Below, piece after piece: positions 61,528 through 64,000 of a DNA stretch of 64,000 bases (position 1 is its first letter; each line of letters opens with the position of its first letter). Made by a program: the position numbers and the translations under genes. A model generated the notes under the pieces. That model had not been told where the DNA came from. It did not search any database and saw only the letters and a program-made list of their open reading frames with translations. This stretch comes from Candidatus Zhuqueibacterota bacterium (GTDB lineage Bacteria; Zhuqueibacterota; Zhuqueibacteria; Oceanimicrobiales; Oceanimicrobiaceae), in assembly GCA_029261995.1 (NCBI GenBank), contig JAJDAF010000022.1:62001-126000 (forward strand), in the 5' to 3' direction.

Positions 61528-62858
61528 GCACCGCCGGGCTGCGTCAGGATGCGGCGGCTATCTTCAACGCTGGCTTGCAGGCGGTTGATCCCGTAGTTGC
61601 GATTCACGAATCCGTGCAGCGCGACCATGATATCCTGACTGTTGCCGGACAACGATATTCCATCAGTGATTTCGCCCGGATTTTAGTGATTGGCGCCGGC
61701 AAAGCCGGTGCGCCGATGGCCTCGGCCATTGAGACGATCCTGCAAGACGACCTCACGGCGGGCATCGTGAACGTCAAGTACGGCCATGTCTCGGAGCTGC
61801 GGAGCGTCAGGCTGATTGAAGCCGGACACCCGGTGCCGGATGAATCGGGCCAGCACGGCGCCAGGGAGATTGTGCAAATCCTGGAAAATGCGTCAGAGCG
61901 CGATCTCGTGTTCTGTCTGATTTCCGGCGGTGGCTCAGCGCTGCTGCCATTGCCGGCTGGCCAGATTACCCTGCAGGAGAAGCAGACGCTTACCAGCCGA
62001 CTGCTGGCCTGCGGCGCCCCGATTCATGAAATTAATGCCGTTCGCAAACATATTTCCGAGGTCAAGGGCGGCCAGCTTGCACGGATTGCGCAACCGGCTA
62101 CTCTGGTGACGCTCGTACTTTCTGATGTGGTCGGCGATCGGCTCGACGCTATCGCTTCCGGTCTGACCGTTGCTGATCCAACGAGCTTCGCCGATGTCGA
62201 GAGAATTGTGATGAAGTATGATCTTGCGGGTGGATTGCCGGAGGCGATAGAAGATCATTTCCGGAAAGGCGTTAGGGGCGTCATTCCAGATACTCCGGCG
62301 GATGGCGATCCGATTTTCACCAACACGCAAAATGTGATCATCGCCAGCAATTTTCAGGCGATCCAGGCTGCGGAGAAAAAAGCAGCGCAGCTTGGTTATC
62401 GAACCCTGATCCTTTCATCCACCATTGAAGGCGAGACAAGAGATGTGGCCGGTGTGCATGCAGCCATTGCCGCGGAGATACAAAAATCCGGGCATCCCGT
62501 TTCTCCGCCTGTTTGTGTGCTTTCCGGGGGTGAGACCACGGTCACATTGCGCGGCAACGGCAAGGGCGGCCGCAATCAGGAATTTGTGCTGGCCGCTGCT
62601 CAGGATATCTCCGGTCTGCCGGCAACGGTGATTCTATGTGCCGGCACGGATGGCACAGATGGCCCCACGGACGCAGCCGGCGCCATTTGCGACGGAGAGA
62701 CGATTGCTCGGGCCGAAAACCTTGGCTTGCGTGCGGAAGACCACCTGCGCAACAACGATGCCTACCCCTATTTTCAGGCCTTGGGCGATTTATTGATAAC
62801 CGGGCCGACCCATACAAATGTCATGGATCTGAGACTAATTCTGGCAGGAAATGACTAG
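61524..62858 (+). CDS. Glycerate 2-kinase (DUF4147/MOFRL family)
   Basis: A 444-residue protein of the GckA/TtuD type: 'ILVIGAGKAGAPMASAIE', 'EAGHPVPDESGQHGA', 'LISGGGSALLPLPAG', 'LVLSDVVGDRLDAIASGLT' and the C-terminal MOFRL region 'VLSGGETTVTLRGNGKGGRNQEFVL', 'AGTDGTDGPTDAAGA'. It phosphorylates glycerate at C2, feeding lower glycolysis. Pyruvate kinase starts right at its stop, which fits: 2-phosphoglycerate goes via enolase to pyruvate kinase. Confidence 0.95.
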   Translation: MSTAGLRQDAAAIFNAGLQAVDPVVAIHESVQRDHDILTVAGQRYSISDFARILVIGAGKAGAPMASAIETILQDDLTAGIVNVKYGHVSELRSVRLIEAGHPVPDESGQHGAREIVQILENASERDLVFCLISGGGSALLPLPAGQITLQEKQTLTSRLLACGAPIHEINAVRKHISEVKGGQLARIAQPATLVTLVLSDVVGDRLDAIASGLTVADPTSFADVERIVMKYDLAGGLPEAIEDHFRKGVRGVIPDTPADGDPIFTNTQNVIIASNFQAIQAAEKKAAQLGYRTLILSSTIEGETRDVAGVHAAIAAEIQKSGHPVSPPVCVLSGGETTVTLRGNGKGGRNQEFVLAAAQDISGLPATVILCAGTDGTDGPTDAAGAICDGETIARAENLGLRAEDHLRNNDAYPYFQALGDLLITGPTHTNVMDLRLILAGND

Positions 62859-64000
62859 ATGAGAAAAACAAAAATCATTTGCACGATCGGGCCCGCGAGC
62901 GACTCCGAGGAAACGCTGGGCAAGCTGGTGGAAGCCGGCATGAATGTCGCGCGCTTGAATTTCTCGCATGGCAACCATGAGAGCCACGCCAGAACCATCA
63001 CTCGTATCCGCAAAGTCGCTGATGAGAAGAATGTGCCCATTGCGATTCTGCAGGATTTGTCTGGGCCGAAAATTCGTGTCGGGCAGATTGCGAATGAACC
63101 CATTTTGCTGGAGGACGGGCAGCGTCTCACTCTGACGGCAGAGCCGGGCGCCACCGGCCCCGACCGCGTCTCGATAGGCTATGAGAAACTGCCGCAGGAT
63201 GTAGAAGCCAGCGATAAACTTCTGCTTGCGGACGGCAGCATCACGCTGCAGATCGAAAGCGTATCTAGCCTTGACATCAACTGCATTGTGTTGGATGGCG
63301 GTGAATTGTCTTCGCGCAAAGGCATCACGGTCCCGGATCGCACGCTGTCAGTGACCGCGGTGACAAAGAAAGATCAAGACGATCTGGCGTTTGGCCTGGC
63401 GCAGGGCGTTGACTATGTCGCCATGTCCTTTGTCCGCAAGTGGCAGGATGTTGAGCAGATCAAAAAACTGATTGAGAGCGAGGGTTACTCGGTTCCAGTG
63501 ATCGCGAAAATCGAGAAGCATGAGGCGCTGCAGAACATCGACGAAATCATCAATGTCGCAGACGGAATCATGGTTGCCCGCGGAGACCTCGCTGTTGAGA
63601 CGCCGTTAGAGGGTGTACCCATCGCCCAGAAAACCATCATCTACAAGTGCAACTGCCAATGCAAGCCCGTCATCACCGCGACGCAGATGTTGAAATCCAT
63701 GGTCGATGAGCCGCGTCCCACGCGCGCAGAGGCCAACGACGTCGCCAACGCGGTTCTGGATGGCACGGATGCGGTCATGCTCTCTGAAGAAACCACCATC
63801 GGCAAGTTCCCGGTCGAGGTGGTCGAAACCATGGTCAGAATTCTAACTGTCACTGAATCAAGCGAAGCGGCGGCCGCTCAACGGGTGAGACACCAGTTCA
63901 AGAAATCTATTGGCATTGCAAGGGCGGTGAGCCACGCCGCATTTCAGATGGCGCTCGACCTCGATGCCACGGCGATTCTGACTCCAACCCGCTCGGGAAG
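62859..64000 (+). CDS. pyk: Pyruvate kinase (3' partial)
   Basis: ATG at 62859 abuts the glycerate kinase stop (TAGATG). The first 380 residues are in the window: 'KTKIICTIGPASDSEETL', 'GMNVARLNFSHGNHESH', 'AILQDLSGPKIRVG', the B domain, 'DYVAMSFVRKWQDVEQI', 'VIAKIEKHEALQNIDEII', 'GIMVARGDLAVE' and 'TATQMLKSM' with the active-site Lys, metal and substrate residues. It makes pyruvate and ATP from phosphoenolpyruvate. No stop is reached before the window end. Confidence 0.97.
   Translation, partial: MRKTKIICTIGPASDSEETLGKLVEAGMNVARLNFSHGNHESHARTITRIRKVADEKNVPIAILQDLSGPKIRVGQIANEPILLEDGQRLTLTAEPGATGPDRVSIGYEKLPQDVEASDKLLLADGSITLQIESVSSLDINCIVLDGGELSSRKGITVPDRTLSVTAVTKKDQDDLAFGLAQGVDYVAMSFVRKWQDVEQIKKLIESEGYSVPVIAKIEKHEALQNIDEIINVADGIMVARGDLAVETPLEGVPIAQKTIIYKCNCQCKPVITATQMLKSMVDEPRPTRAEANDVANAVLDGTDAVMLSEETTIGKFPVEVVETMVRILTVTESSEAAAAQRVRHQFKKSIGIARAVSHAAFQMALDLDATAILTPTRSG

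Noticed and set aside
1-64000. CRISPR arrays, tRNA or rRNA genes, integrases and insertion-sequence ends
   Set aside because: I looked for regular spaced repeats, conserved rRNA/tRNA strings and transposase motifs and found none, although short or divergent tRNAs could be missed by eye.

Overview
The window is about 64 kb of bacterial chromosome with roughly 52 supported protein-coding genes, two of them cut by the window edges, plus one clear pseudogene. I see no rRNA, tRNA, CRISPR array, integrase or insertion sequence. The first gene ends in the Tyr-Pro-Asn-Pro-Phe-Asn-Pro FlgD-like tail that is typical of secreted proteins in the FCB superphylum (KSB1, Calditrichota, Zixibacteria, Marinimicrobia and relatives), and it carries CARDB, cohesin-like and dockerin-like repeats. 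Together with Omp85, Lgt, a lepA-lepB-hemW order and many lipoproteins, this suggests a Gram-negative, FCB-affiliated uncultured lineage. That placement is inference; no ribosomal marker is present.

Layout. 1-3.1 kb: secreted repeat protein. 3.3-7.2 kb: lepA, lepB, hemW. 7.4-8.2 kb: lgt. 8.2-11.3 kb: cytochrome c maturation block (zinc-ribbon CcmI-like protein, ccmA, ccmB, ccmC, CcmD fused to a periplasmic domain). 11.5-12.5 kb: malate dehydrogenase. 12.6-18.5 kb: MazG-like hydrolase, GH113-like protein, FabV, NTF2-like lipoprotein candidate, cytochrome P450, single-domain response regulator. 18.7-22.8 kb, minus strand: envelope or lipid cluster around a CDP-alcohol phosphatidyltransferase. 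23-27.8 kb: GAF sigma-54 activator divergent from an overlapping methyltransferase, methyltransferase, radical-SAM operon. 28-35 kb: SUI1, hydrolases, RlmL-like methyltransferase, a decayed DUF72 gene, exonuclease I and an M2-type peptidase. 35.3-39.9 kb: a ParE-type toxin-antitoxin pair, a yeast-Lys4-like homoaconitase and an AbiEi/AbiEii pair. 40-45.5 kb: GDSL esterase divergent from an ABC ATPase, rsgA and FtsX-type permease. 46-54 kb: SLC13 carrier, two unknown lipoproteins flanking UDP-glucose dehydrogenase, and a one-POTRA Omp85. 54-57.8 kb: DUF4390 protein with an NtrY/NtrX-like two-component system. 57.8-58.5 kb: small DUF5674 pair. 58.6-64 kb: HutF, NAT-like enzyme, DUF4416, glycerate kinase and pyruvate kinase.

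Most noteworthy: the CcmD fusion, the Lys4-type homoaconitase between two toxin-antitoxin modules, the sigma-54-adjacent methyltransferase and radical-SAM operon, the DUF5674 pair, the repeat-bearing lipoprotein, the traceable DUF72 pseudogene, a perfect 18-bp inverted repeat, and a terminator-like hairpin in the lepA leader.
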